Shown: piece by piece, positions 52,575-62,900 of the stretch
Layout of the letters: every line of letters begins with the position of its first letter
How positions within the stretch are numbered: position 1 is the stretch's first letter
NCBI RefSeq assembly: GCF_009176645.1
Contig: NZ_AP019007.1
Coordinates: 1,116,001 to 1,180,000 of the forward strand
Origin: Enterobacter oligotrophicus
GTDB taxonomy: Bacteria; Pseudomonadota; Gammaproteobacteria; Enterobacterales; Enterobacteriaceae
Length of the DNA: 64,000 bases
Reading direction: 5' to 3'
Notes under the pieces: model-generated
Seen by the model: the letters and a program-made list of their open reading frames with translations, nothing else
Databases searched by the model: none
Told to the model about the DNA's origin: nothing
Program-made: the position numbers and the translations under genes

Positions 52575-54815
52575 TCAGGCGCTCACCTGCGGCGTCTCTG
52601 CTTCAGCCAGTGACTCAAGCTCAACCGGCTCTCCGATCAGGCAGCCCTGCACATAATCGATACCTAGCGCGAGCACCGCGCTATGTATCTCTTCCGTTTC
52701 TACGTACTCCGCCACCACCAGCATTTTCTTCATCCGCGCCAGATGGCATATAGACGCCACAATCTGATAATCCAGACTGTTGCTGACAATGTTACGGATA
52801 AAACTGCCATCAATCTTCAGAATGTCGGCATCCACGCTCTTTAACCGCGCATAGCTTGCGTAGCCGGTTCCGAAATCATCAATCGCAATGCGCACGCCCA
52901 TTTTTTGCAATTGCCTTAAAGTCTGTACCGCCAGCTCAGCATTGCAACACGTACTCGTTTCGGTGACTTCGAATATCAGCTGCCACGCTTCGACGGAATA
53001 TTTTGCTAACAGGCGACTCACGTCGAGCGGGAATTGCGCCCGGCATACGGTTGAGGGAGCGAGCTTTATCGCAAAACGCTGCCCCGGTAGCCGCTCACGG
53101 TGCCTGGACAGGAAGCTCAATGTGCGTTCCAGCACCCACAGGTCGACACGGGACGACAGCCCAAACTCCTGCGCAACGGGCAGGAATTGCTCCGGAGAGA
53201 GCAGTATGCCGTTCTCATCCGGCATGCGCAGCAGTACCTCGTGATAGCAATCGCCCCGCAGGCCCCGAACCGGCTGTACCATCAGGGTAAACGCATTCTG
53301 CTCCAGCGCCGTCTGCAGGCGATTCATCATCGCGACTTTATCTTTGAGGCTGCGCTGTAAATGAACGGCTCCCCGTTGCTGAAGGTTTTCCGGGTGGTTG
53401 GTCGAGAGCGACAGATCCGCAATCACACCCAGTTCACCCAAAACCAGATAAAGATGGTTAACCGGCGAGCGCACATAGCAGTAGCTCACGCCGACCTGTG
53501 GTTGCAACGGCATTCCGTCCCAGACAAAACGGAACTGCTTGATATGCGCATCCAGCGTATCGATGCGCTGCTGATGCGACTCGGAATTGAGCCGGACGGC
53601 GAGATCACACCCGGTCAGATGATAAACACATTCGTCAGGCTGCAGCGTGTCATTGATCCATTGCGCCAGTTGCTGTTTGTACTGGATGCGCAGCAGAACA
53701 CCATAGTTTCTGCCCAGCACCTCCAGTTCGGGAATGCGCAGCAAACAGAGCGCCGACCAGGGTGTTTTTGCAAGCGCGCGAGACAGCGCCCGCAGGTTCG
53801 GCATATGCACCACCGGGTCGAGAAGCGCCAGTCTGCGGGAGCGAATATTTATCGCCCGCTGACGCGTCGCCAGCATCGACATGTAAATCACGACAAATGA
53901 AAAGACCAGATAACTGGATGACGTAATCGCCAGTTGAATGTCATAGCCCGGCCGCAACGGGATATAGTGGTAAAAATAGTGGATCGCCAGTAGCAGGACG
54001 GGCGTCCAGATAATCGACATCAGCTTATAGCCAAAGCGCATTGCCCCCCACAACATCACCGGCATCAGTAATGACAGCGTGTAGTTGGTGCTGAAAATAG
54101 AGCTGTTTTCATTCATCGGAACCAGCAATAACGACAGCAGCACCGCCAGAACCATCGTCCACAGCAGAAACTCCACCAGCGTCACTTTTTTGTCTATCTG
54201 CGCGCGGATCTGTGAAATTAAGCCTTTGATATAGCGGGGATGGCGAATCAGGCGGATCAGCAGGTAGCACAGCGGCACGCCCGTCAGCCCGCTCACCAGC
54301 AGTGCCTGATAGTTGATAAGGGTGCGAATATTAAGTGGATTCAACCCTGCCAGGCTCTGGCGGCTCTCATAAACGCCGAGATAGACCGCAAACTGAAACA
54401 GCACCAGAAACAGCGTTGCTGGGCAGAAAGCCTGCCAGAAAAGACGCTGTGCCATCAGGCGCACATCCCCGTACGCGGTCATATTGCGTCTGGGAGCGAA
54501 CACGCGATAACCGCCCCAACTGAGCACCAGAGGGACAAGAAAATGAAGGATGCCAGCACAGGTTTCAAACAGTCCAACTGATGAGGCGTACCGGAAAAAG
54601 AGCGACAAGACGATCCCTGGAATCGCCTCCAGCCCAAAAAACGACATCAGGGCAAGCAGGAAAGAGAGCGGCAGATAATAGAGCGTTACGATGCCGTCAC
54701 CCAGTTGAGTATAGGTATTCACCATGCTAAACACGGGCAGCAAAACAACGGGCACGATAAGGGGAAGTGCCCACCAGCGGTCTTTATTTCGTTTCAGGAA
54801 GTGAAGAATTTTCAT
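52575..54815 (-). CDS. yfgF: YfgF (PdeF), membrane GGDEF/EAL protein with altered EAL site
   Basis: 746 residues from the ATG at 54815 (E. coli YfgF 747); the frame is open 47 codons upstream without homology. N-terminal MASE1-type membrane domain with about eight TM segments (to about 310), a degenerate GGDEF domain (about 330-480), and an EAL domain (about 500-740). EAL motifs: EVLLR, FEVTETS, IAIDDFGTGYASY, LKIDGSFI and the final QGCLIGEP are present, but the metal-ligand Asn of the usual INLS motif is Lys584 (FAIKLAPS). E. coli YfgF is a cyclic-di-GMP phosphodiesterase used in anaerobic and surface-related physiology; here catalysis may be weakened or lost. Weak SD. Confidence 0.92.
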   Translation of the reverse strand: MKILHFLKRNKDRWWALPLIVPVVLLPVFSMVNTYTQLGDGIVTLYYLPLSFLLALMSFFGLEAIPGIVLSLFFRYASSVGLFETCAGILHFLVPLVLSWGGYRVFAPRRNMTAYGDVRLMAQRLFWQAFCPATLFLVLFQFAVYLGVYESRQSLAGLNPLNIRTLINYQALLVSGLTGVPLCYLLIRLIRHPRYIKGLISQIRAQIDKKVTLVEFLLWTMVLAVLLSLLLVPMNENSSIFSTNYTLSLLMPVMLWGAMRFGYKLMSIIWTPVLLLAIHYFYHYIPLRPGYDIQLAITSSSYLVFSFVVIYMSMLATRQRAINIRSRRLALLDPVVHMPNLRALSRALAKTPWSALCLLRIPELEVLGRNYGVLLRIQYKQQLAQWINDTLQPDECVYHLTGCDLAVRLNSESHQQRIDTLDAHIKQFRFVWDGMPLQPQVGVSYCYVRSPVNHLYLVLGELGVIADLSLSTNHPENLQQRGAVHLQRSLKDKVAMMNRLQTALEQNAFTLMVQPVRGLRGDCYHEVLLRMPDENGILLSPEQFLPVAQEFGLSSRVDLWVLERTLSFLSRHRERLPGQRFAIKLAPSTVCRAQFPLDVSRLLAKYSVEAWQLIFEVTETSTCCNAELAVQTLRQLQKMGVRIAIDDFGTGYASYARLKSVDADILKIDGSFIRNIVSNSLDYQIVASICHLARMKKMLVVAEYVETEEIHSAVLALGIDYVQGCLIGEPVELESLAEAETPQVSA

Positions 54816-55167
54816 AGATGCCCGGTTAAACCCCTTTCGCTCCAGAGGGTGAGTGAAGACAGGCATCCAACCTGACGTATATGCCGCCCGGCAAAGCGCG
54901 GAGCAAACATCGTGGAGGAAGGATTTTAAGGAACGTCGCCGGGAAACCGTTGACATAAATCAAACTAATTTATTTGAATAATGCTTTCTTGCAATTTTTA
55001 GAGGTAACTTTCTCCTTATTATCAATGTCGTAAATGTATATTTTATGTTCGATATCATTAACCAATGTCAGGGTTGACGATTTTTTACACATCACCGAAT
55101 TGACCCTCTCTTCCCGCTGTGCCTTAATATCCGTATCGCCCAAAAGGGTATGCCCAGGAAAAAAACA
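54816..55167. other. AT-rich gap between yfgF and yfgG with a doubtful minus-strand frame
   Basis: 352 bp upstream of both yfgF and yfgG, so it contains both promoters. From 54960 to 55100 it is much more AT-rich than its surroundings. A minus-strand frame runs from about 55323 to 54970 and is antisense to yfgG in its first part; its last 40 codons (possible ATG at 55092, MCKKSSTLTLVND..) look protein-like, with two cysteines, and end CKKALFK. I see no SD and no family I recognise. It may be a gene remnant or chance. Confidence 0.35.
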
Positions 55168-55356
55168 GTGAGTCAGGCCTCGCGTATGCACAAACGACAT
55201 CGATTTAACACGCGGATGACCCGCATTATACTGCTTATCAGTTTCCTGTTTTTCTTTGGCCGCTTCGTTTATTCCTCCATTGGTGCCTGGTATCACCACC
55301 AGGATAAAATCCAGTCGCAACAAACCAGCCTGAATGTTGACACATCCGAACGTTAA
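55168..55356 (+). CDS. yfgG: YfgG, small single-pass membrane protein
   Basis: 62 residues from the GTG at 55168 (begins VSQASRMHKRHRFNTRM; SD AGGA), close to E. coli YfgG (63). An ATG at 55150 would add six residues. Basic N-terminus, one TM segment (IILLISFLFFFGRFVYSSI, about 20-38), and a short polar tail. E. coli YfgG has been linked to metal (nickel/cobalt) stress tolerance; the mechanism is unknown. yfgH and yfgI, which follow it in E. coli, are absent here. Confidence 0.9.
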   Translation: MSQASRMHKRHRFNTRMTRIILLISFLFFFGRFVYSSIGAWYHHQDKIQSQQTSLNVDTSER

Positions 55357-55395
55357 TACAGCGGATATGTAGCGTTTTTTTATCGTTCCGGATAC

Positions 55396-55421
55396 AAAAA
55401 ACCCTCTGCATAACAGAGGGT
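55396..55421 (-). terminator. Terminator of guaBA
   Basis: ACCCTCTGCATAACAGAGGGT stem (55401-55421) with the T-run on the minus strand (A-run 55396-55400), 25 bp after the guaA stop. Confidence 0.88.
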
Positions 55422-55446
55422 TAGATTTGCTGATTACGAAGGGGAA

Positions 55447-57024
55447 TTATTCCCACTCAATGGTAGCCGGTGGCTTACCACTGATGTCATACACCACGCG
55501 GGAAATACCGTTCACTTCGTTGATGATGCGGTTAGACACGCGGCCCAGGAAGTCATACGGCAGGTGTGCCCAGTGCGCGGTCATAAAGTCGATGGTTTCT
55601 ACCGCGCGCAGGGAGACAACCCAGTCGTATTTACGACCATCGCCCATAACGCCAACAGAGCGAACCGGCAGGAACACGGTGAACGCCTGGCTCACTTTAT
55701 TGTACAGGTCAGCTTTGTGCAGCTCTTCAATGAAGATCGCGTCCGCACGACGCAGCAGGTCGCAGTACTCTTTCTTCACTTCGCCCAGCACGCGCACACC
55801 CAGACCAGGCCCAGGGAACGGATGACGGTAGAGCATGTCGTATGGCAGACCCAGCTCCAGGCCGATCTTACGTACTTCGTCTTTGAACAGCTCGCGCAGC
55901 GGTTCAACCAGCCCCATCTTCATCTCTTTCGGCAGGCCGCCCACGTTGTGGTGAGATTTGATGACGTGTGCTTTACCGGTTGCGGAAGCCGCGGATTCAA
56001 TCACGTCCGGGTAGATGGTGCCCTGCGCCAGCCACTTGACGTCTTCCAGCTTCAGCGCTTCTTCGTCGAACACTTCCACGAAGACGCGGCCGATGATTTT
56101 ACGTTTCGCTTCCGGATCGTTCTCGCCTTTCAGCGCGTCCAGGAAGCGCTGCTCGCCTTCCACGTGAACGATGTTCAGACCGAAGTGGTCACCGAACATG
56201 TCCATGACCTGCTGGGCTTCGTTCAGACGCAGCAGACCGTTGTCCACGAAGACGCAGGTCAGGTTTTTGCCGATGGCGCGGTGCAGCAGCATTGCGGTGA
56301 CGGAGGAGTCAACGCCGCCGGAAAGGCCGAGGATCACTTTGTCATCGCCAACCTGCTGGCGGATACGCTCAACGGCGTCGTCGATGATTTTTGCCGGGGT
56401 CCACAGGGCTTCACACTGGCAGATATCACGCACGAAGCGCTCCAGCATGCGCATCCCCTGACGGGTGTGGGTTACTTCCGGGTGGAACTGTACGCCGTAG
56501 AAGCGTTTTTCTTCGTTCGCCATGATCGCGAACGGGCAGCTTTCGGTGCTGGCAACGGTGACGAAGTCAGACGGGATAGCGGTGACTTTGTCGCCGTGGC
56601 TCATCCACACGTCCAGCAGCGGTTTGCCGTCTGCGGTCAGGGAGTCTTCGATACCGCGCACCAGCGCGCTGTCGTTGACGACTTCGACCTGTGCGTAGCC
56701 AAACTCACGCTCGTTTGATCCTTCAACGTGGCCGCCCAGCTGCATCGCCATGGTCTGCATACCGTAGCACACGCCGAACACCGGCACACCCGCTTCAAAC
56801 ACGTACTGCGGCGCGCGCGGGCTGTTGTCTTCGGTGGTGCTTTCCGGGCCGCCGGACAGGATGATGCCGCTTGGGTTGAATTCGCGAATCTGTGCTTCCG
56901 TAACATCCCACGCCCACAGTTCACAGTAAACGCCCAGTTCACGCACGCGACGCGCCACCAGCTGAGTGTACTGAGAACCAAAATCGAGGATGAGGATGCG
57001 ATGTTTATGAATGTTTTCCGTCAT
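55447..57024 (-). CDS. guaA: GMP synthetase (glutamine-hydrolysing)
   Basis: Aminates XMP to GMP with glutamine and ATP. 525 residues, identical in length to E. coli. Class I amidotransferase domain (1-206) with the triad Cys86 (FGVCYGMQ), His181 and Glu183 (FHPEVTHT). ATP-pyrophosphatase P-loop [13 protein letters not shown] (about 230-242). C-terminal dimerisation domain ending KPPATIEWE. 68 bp downstream of guaB in the guaBA operon. Confidence 0.98.
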   Translation of the reverse strand: MTENIHKHRILILDFGSQYTQLVARRVRELGVYCELWAWDVTEAQIREFNPSGIILSGGPESTTEDNSPRAPQYVFEAGVPVFGVCYGMQTMAMQLGGHVEGSNEREFGYAQVEVVNDSALVRGIEDSLTADGKPLLDVWMSHGDKVTAIPSDFVTVASTESCPFAIMANEEKRFYGVQFHPEVTHTRQGMRMLERFVRDICQCEALWTPAKIIDDAVERIRQQVGDDKVILGLSGGVDSSVTAMLLHRAIGKNLTCVFVDNGLLRLNEAQQVMDMFGDHFGLNIVHVEGEQRFLDALKGENDPEAKRKIIGRVFVEVFDEEALKLEDVKWLAQGTIYPDVIESAASATGKAHVIKSHHNVGGLPKEMKMGLVEPLRELFKDEVRKIGLELGLPYDMLYRHPFPGPGLGVRVLGEVKKEYCDLLRRADAIFIEELHKADLYNKVSQAFTVFLPVRSVGVMGDGRKYDWVVSLRAVETIDFMTAHWAHLPYDFLGRVSNRIINEVNGISRVVYDISGKPPATIEWE

Positions 57025-57092
57025 TGACGCTAATTCCGAGGCAAGTGAAACAGATTAAATAAATCGCCCGACACGAGGTCGGGCGAAGAAAA

Positions 57093-58559
57093 TCATGATC
57101 CCAGACGGTAGTTCGGGGACTCTTTGGTGATCGTCACGTCGTGCACGTGGCTCTCCTGGATACCCGCACCGCTGATGCGTACGAATTCCGCTTTGGTACG
57201 CAGCAGGTCAATGGTACCACAGCCGGTCAGACCCATACAGGAGCGCAGGCCGCCCATCTGCTGGTGGATGATCTCTTTCAGACGGCCTTTATAAGCCACG
57301 CGGCCTTCGATACCTTCCGGTACCAGTTTGTCAGCAGCGTTATCGGTCTGGAAGTAACGATCAGAAGAACCTTTGGACATCGCGCCCAGGGAACCCATAC
57401 CACGGTAAGATTTGTAAGAACGGCCCTGGTAGAGCTCGATTTCACCCGGAGATTCTTCCGTACCGGCCAGCATGGAGCCCACCATCACGGCAGCAGCGCC
57501 AGCGGCGATGGCTTTGGCGATGTCACCAGAGAAGCGGATACCGCCGTCAGCGATAACCGGAATACCGGTGCCTTCCAGCGCTTCAACCGCATCGGACACG
57601 GCGGTAATCTGTGGAACACCCACGCCGGTCACGATACGCGTTGTACAAATAGAGCCAGGGCCGATACCGACTTTGACTGCGCTGCAACCGGCTTCCGCCA
57701 GCGCGCGAGCGCCAGCGCCCGTCGCAACGTTACCGCCGATGATCTGCAGGTCCGGGTATTTCGCACGGGTTTCACGGATACGCTGTAAAACGCCTTCAGA
57801 GTGGCCGTGTGAGGAGTCAATCAGCAGCACGTCAACGCCCGCCGCAACCAGCGCATCAACGCGCTCTTCGTTGCCCGCACCCGCGCCAACTGCAGCACCA
57901 ACGCGCAGGCGTCCACGCTCGTCTTTACAGGCATTCGGTTTACGTTCTGCTTTCTGGAAATCTTTAACGGTGATCATGCCGCGCAGGTGAAAATTGCTGT
58001 CGACCACCAGCGCTTTTTCAACGCGTTTTTCGTGCATTTTCGCCAGCACCACGTCGCGGGTTTCACCTTCACGCACGGTGACCAGACGCTCTTTCGGCGT
58101 CATATACACGCTGACAGGCTGGTTCAAATCGGTCACAAAGCGCACGTCGCGACCGGTGATGATGCCTACCAGTTCGTTATCTTCGGTCACAACCGGATAA
58201 CCGGCAAAGCCGTTACGCTCGGTCAGGGCTTTCACTTCGTGCAGCGTGGTGGTTGGCAGTACGGTCTGTGGATCGGACACGATGCCGGATTCATGTTTCT
58301 TCACGCGGCTAACTTCTTCGGCCTGACGCTCGATAGACATGTTTTTGTGAATAAAGCCGATGCCACCTTCCTGTGCCAGGGCAATCGCCAGGCGCGCTTC
58401 AGTCACGGTGTCCATTGCCGCAGAGAGCATAGGAATGTTCAGGCGAATGGTTTTCGTCAACTGCGTGCTGAGATCGGCAGTATTCGGCAGAACGGTGGAG
58501 TGAGCGGGAACGAGGAGGACGTCGTCAAACGTCAGTGCTTCTTTAGCGATACGTAGCAT
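57093..58559 (-). CDS. guaB: IMP dehydrogenase
   Basis: Oxidises IMP to XMP with NAD+, the first step to GMP. 488 residues from the ATG at 58559, the E. coli length. TIM barrel with the catalytic-Cys loop [17 protein letters not shown] (Cys305), a CBS-domain pair inserted at about 93-205 ([16 protein letters not shown]), and the flap region [16 protein letters not shown]. First gene of guaBA, with a PUR box at the promoter; divergent from xseA. Confidence 0.98.
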   Translation of the reverse strand: MLRIAKEALTFDDVLLVPAHSTVLPNTADLSTQLTKTIRLNIPMLSAAMDTVTEARLAIALAQEGGIGFIHKNMSIERQAEEVSRVKKHESGIVSDPQTVLPTTTLHEVKALTERNGFAGYPVVTEDNELVGIITGRDVRFVTDLNQPVSVYMTPKERLVTVREGETRDVVLAKMHEKRVEKALVVDSNFHLRGMITVKDFQKAERKPNACKDERGRLRVGAAVGAGAGNEERVDALVAAGVDVLLIDSSHGHSEGVLQRIRETRAKYPDLQIIGGNVATGAGARALAEAGCSAVKVGIGPGSICTTRIVTGVGVPQITAVSDAVEALEGTGIPVIADGGIRFSGDIAKAIAAGAAAVMVGSMLAGTEESPGEIELYQGRSYKSYRGMGSLGAMSKGSSDRYFQTDNAADKLVPEGIEGRVAYKGRLKEIIHQQMGGLRSCMGLTGCGTIDLLRTKAEFVRISGAGIQESHVHDVTITKESPNYRLGS

Positions 58560-58600
58560 GGGCAATATCTCTGACCTGGGTGGTTAAATATTGCCGTGGC

Positions 58601-58626
58601 ATTATACAGAGCGTAACCGATTGCAT
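58601..58626 (-). promoter_or_regulatory. guaBA promoter -10 and PUR box
   Basis: On the minus strand ATGCAATCGGTTACGC (58626-58611) is a PurR-type operator like that of E. coli guaB, followed by TATAAT (58606-58601) as a perfect -10. Start of transcription would be about 35-40 bp before the guaB ATG. Confidence 0.8.
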
Positions 58627-58688
58627 CCACACTTTTTTAGAAAAAAACCTTGCACTCCCCTCTCAGCAGGTTACTATCGACTGAATAA

Positions 58689-60092
<1,404 letters not shown>

Positions 60093-60163
60093 ATCTTCGC
60101 AGGTTAATTACTATACTGCTGCTATTCCCTTTTGTCTGGCCTTGCCAAAATAAGGAGAGCAGC

Positions 60164-61183
60164 ATGTCCCATCTTCACACGGTTATTCCCCCCTATATCC
60201 TTCGCCGTATTATCGAGAGTGGCTCAGAGCCGCAGCAGCGCTGTGCTCGTCAGACCTTAACCCACGTGCAAACGCTGATGGCGCATATGCCGGGCAAACC
60301 CGCCGCGCCGCACGTGAATAAAGCCGGTCAACTGGAGCGCGATATCTATGATGCAAAACAGACGCAGGAGCTGCCGGGCACCCAGGTACGTTATGAAGGT
60401 CAGCCCTCTAATGGCGATGTCGCGGTAGATGAAGCCTATGATTATCTGGGGATCACCCATGATTTTTTCTGGAAAAATTATCAGCGGGATTCGCTCGATA
60501 ATAAGGGCCTGATATTGACCGGCACCGTGCACTACGGCCGGGAATACCAGAACGCCTTCTGGAATGGTCAGCAGATGGTCTTTGGCGATGGTGACGGCGA
60601 AATTTTTAACCGTTTCACTATCGCCATCGACGTTGTGGCGCATGAGCTGAGCCACGGCGTGACCGAAACCGAAGCCGGGCTTATCTACTTTGAACAATCG
60701 GGCGCGCTGAACGAATCGTTATCAGACGTGTTCGGCGCGTTAGTGAAGCAATACCACCTCAAGCAAACTGCCGATAGCGCCGACTGGCTGATTGGTGAAG
60801 GGCTGCTGGCAAAAGGCATTAACGGCAAAGGGTTGCGTTCGATGTCCGAACCCGGAACCGCTTATGACGATCCCCTGCTCGGTAAAGATCCGCAGCCAGG
60901 ACATATGAAAGATTTTATTAAAACACGTGAGGATAACGGCGGCGTACACCTGAATTCCGGTATTCCTAACCGGGCGTTTTATCTTGCCGCAAGCGCGGTT
61001 GGCGGTTACGCCTGGGAAAAAACGGGCTATGCCTGGTACGACACGGTATGCGATCGCAATCTGAAGCAAGATGCAGATTTTGAGGCGTTTGCAAAACTGA
61101 CCATTGCGCATGGAGAAAAACGCTCCGGCAGTAACGTCGGGGCAGCCATTAAACACGCGTGGGAACAGGTAGGAGTGCTGTAA
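60164..61183 (+). CDS. Protealysin-like M4 (thermolysin family) metalloprotease
   Basis: 339 residues. M4 protease with the zinc motif HELSH (His160, Glu161, His164), third ligand Glu184 in GALNESLSD, and the catalytic-His region GGVHLNSGIPNRAFY (His about 262). It has the short propeptide of protealysins (residues 1-50, with the conserved PPYILRRI motif and Cys27) instead of the long thermolysin propeptide, and no classical signal peptide, so export, if any, is by another route. SD AAGGAG precedes the ATG. The inhibitor gene follows with no gap. Serratia protealysin has been linked to actin cleavage and host-cell entry; that role is not shown here. Inserted between xseA and yfgJ. Confidence 0.93.
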   Translation: MSHLHTVIPPYILRRIIESGSEPQQRCARQTLTHVQTLMAHMPGKPAAPHVNKAGQLERDIYDAKQTQELPGTQVRYEGQPSNGDVAVDEAYDYLGITHDFFWKNYQRDSLDNKGLILTGTVHYGREYQNAFWNGQQMVFGDGDGEIFNRFTIAIDVVAHELSHGVTETEAGLIYFEQSGALNESLSDVFGALVKQYHLKQTADSADWLIGEGLLAKGINGKGLRSMSEPGTAYDDPLLGKDPQPGHMKDFIKTREDNGGVHLNSGIPNRAFYLAASAVGGYAWEKTGYAWYDTVCDRNLKQDADFEAFAKLTIAHGEKRSGSNVGAAIKHAWEQVGVL

Positions 61184-61534
61184 ATGCAGGTTCCGGAACT
61201 GACGGACGACGCCGTCGTCGAGCTGGCTCGCGAAGGCGGCGTCGCTTTTATTCCTAAGCTGAGCGGCCAGCGCAGAATAACGCTCTCGTCACTCAACGAG
61301 ACACAACGCCAGCGGGTGGTGAGCATACTGGAGCAGGCATTTCCTCGCGGTCAGCCGCCGGGTGAGCCTTCCTCACCCGGCCGTGGGGATCAGCGCTATT
61401 TTCGTATCCAGATAATCTGGACCCGGCACAATCAGGCGCAATACGCCGATATTATTGTGCTGGTGCCAGAGCAGGAGGCTCCGGAATCGCTGGTCGAACT
61501 CTGGCAAAAAGGCGAAGGCTGCGTGTGCGATTAA
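61184..61534 (+). CDS. Emfourin-like inhibitor of protealysin
   Basis: 116 residues. Resembles the small protein encoded after protealysin in Serratia, emfourin, a tight inhibitor of M4 proteases: ELAREGGVAFIPKL near residues 12-26 and GDQRYFRIQIIWTRH near 66-80 are the recognisable parts. The ATG follows the protealysin TAA directly, giving an enzyme-inhibitor operon. No signal peptide, so both partners start in the cytoplasm. The stop overlaps that of convergent yfgJ (shared TTAA). Confidence 0.85.
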   Translation: MQVPELTDDAVVELAREGGVAFIPKLSGQRRITLSSLNETQRQRVVSILEQAFPRGQPPGEPSSPGRGDQRYFRIQIIWTRHNQAQYADIIVLVPEQEAPESLVELWQKGEGCVCD

Positions 61535-61752
61535 CTTTCGGCCGGGGCAAACTCCACGCGTTTTTTAGAGATAAGGCCGTGGCCGTTCTGGCAGAAATAG
61601 TCCACCGCCCCACAGGCTTTTAAGACCTGGAGTGGCTGATGACACTCCGGGCAACGGGCTTCGAGCGCAATGTCTTTATTGCAGTTATCACAGTGGGCTA
61701 CACCGTTTTGTGGCTCCAGATCTGCATGGCAATCCGGACAGATAATCGACAT
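61531..61752 (-). CDS. yfgJ: YfgJ, small zinc-ribbon protein
   Basis: 73 residues (E. coli YfgJ 71). Tandem zinc ribbons: CPDC, CDNC and CPEC pairs, then CGAVDYFCQNGHGLISKKRVEF, the conserved C-terminus. DUF1407-type family with no assigned function. SD GGAG. In E. coli it directly follows xseA; here it is separated by the protealysin pair. Confidence 0.93.
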   Translation of the reverse strand: MSIICPDCHADLEPQNGVAHCDNCNKDIALEARCPECHQPLQVLKACGAVDYFCQNGHGLISKKRVEFAPAES

Positions 61753-61804
61753 GGTGACTCCTTCGGGTGGAATTCATGACTGCATTGATATTAACACGAT
61801 GCAC

Positions 61805-62839
61805 TTAATGTGAACCACGTAGCTGTTGTTGCAGGGTCAGCAACAGCTCGACCTCTTCAAGCCTGCGCTGCGTCGTGCGGCTCACTTCATGCGGGTCGCG
61901 TTCAAACAGACTTTTTGCGCCCAGGATATGCCCGGCCAGGCAGCGTTCGTAAATCGTACCGGGAAGCTCCCAGCGTTGAATAGCGTCGCCATTAATCAGC
62001 TCGATAACATCTTCCGTGCCGCGCCGATCGTGGCTAATGATGCGCCCGTCGCGCAGATAAAGCCGTAGCCCTTTCTGTCCGCCCAACGGACCAGCGTATT
62101 TATTCAACCAGATATCCACCGGCACGCCGCTCATCTGCCCCTGCAGGTGTGCTTCGCCTTCCGCCGTCGTCAGGTCGCCTTTGGCAATATCGCGCCCCAG
62201 TCGGTCCTTAGCGCTCATCACCTGTAATGACAGGGTATTGTTTCCCCCCAGATAGCGCACCATTTCACGCATCATCGCCAGCACATGCGTGCCGATGTCC
62301 AGAATCACGCCGTCAGGATGGCGGAGCGTACGCGTATCCGGTTCGCCGGTGGCGAAGTTGAGTGCGATGGGTTCACCAGCCGTGTTATACCCGCTTGGCT
62401 CCTGCAAAAACCCTTCTATTCTGACGATATCGGAAAAAGTGCTGACCAGCGCCAGCGTCGCCGTTTCGATACGCGCCATCCAGTGATCGAGCGCAAGCAC
62501 ACGAGACGCAGCACCGGGCATCGCCAGCAATGTTTTCAGCGTTTCGATTTGGGAAAGCGTGGCGACAATCGGTTTTTCAACCACAATACGCGAGACGGAA
62601 GAGGCAAGCGCCTGTTCAAGCACCTCAAGATGGTGCAGAGATGCGGTGGTGATAAACAACGTATCGAGAGGCTGAGCAAGGAGTTCAGAAAGTGATGCGC
62701 AACGTGTTATCCCTTTGGGCCTTTTTGTCGGCAGAAGATCGAATCCAGAACAGCGTAGCGAGTTACCAAACTGGTTTCGTAATGCGGGCAAATATGCCGT
62801 TTCAACGACCGCGCCAAGCCCAACAAACCCTAACAGCAT
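61805..62839 (-). CDS. Gfo/Idh/MocA-family oxidoreductase
   Basis: 344 residues from the ATG at 62839 (SD GAGGTG). Predicted NAD(P)-dependent sugar or inositol-type dehydrogenase. The Rossmann start is MLLGFVGLGAVVETAYLPAL (GxGxxx, residues 4-12), the family EKP motif appears as IVVEKPIVATL (about 84-94), and a C-terminal substrate domain contains DIGTHVLAMMREM with the expected His (about 191). The N-terminal glycine motif (GLGAVVETA) lacks the third glycine of the classic pattern. The substrate is unknown. It lies 61 bp downstream of the transporter gene on the same strand and may be co-transcribed. In E. coli der lies here. Confidence 0.85.
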   Translation of the reverse strand: MLLGFVGLGAVVETAYLPALRNQFGNSLRCSGFDLLPTKRPKGITRCASLSELLAQPLDTLFITTASLHHLEVLEQALASSVSRIVVEKPIVATLSQIETLKTLLAMPGAASRVLALDHWMARIETATLALVSTFSDIVRIEGFLQEPSGYNTAGEPIALNFATGEPDTRTLRHPDGVILDIGTHVLAMMREMVRYLGGNNTLSLQVMSAKDRLGRDIAKGDLTTAEGEAHLQGQMSGVPVDIWLNKYAGPLGGQKGLRLYLRDGRIISHDRRGTEDVIELINGDAIQRWELPGTIYERCLAGHILGAKSLFERDPHEVSRTTQRRLEEVELLLTLQQQLRGSH

Positions 62840-62860
62840 ATCTTCACCTCGTATTAGCCA

Positions 62861-62888
62861 TTGCCGGGGCAGGCACCCGCCCCGGCAA
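62861..62888. other. Intergenic hairpin, POT gene to oxidoreductase gene
   Basis: TTGCCGGGGC and GCCCCGGCAA form a perfect 10-bp stem with an 8-nt loop just after the transporter stop. There is no T-run, so it is more likely an mRNA 3'-end or read-through control element than a full terminator. Confidence 0.6.
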
Positions 62889-62900
62889 AGTCGAGGTTTA

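Noticed and set aside
54970..55323. Full 117-codon minus-strand frame as a gene
   Set aside because: Its 5' half is antisense to yfgG, which has clear homology; only the 3' part remains as an open question.
55564..56718. 384-codon plus-strand frame antisense to guaA
   Set aside because: Mirror of the highly biased guaA codons; guaA itself is unambiguous.
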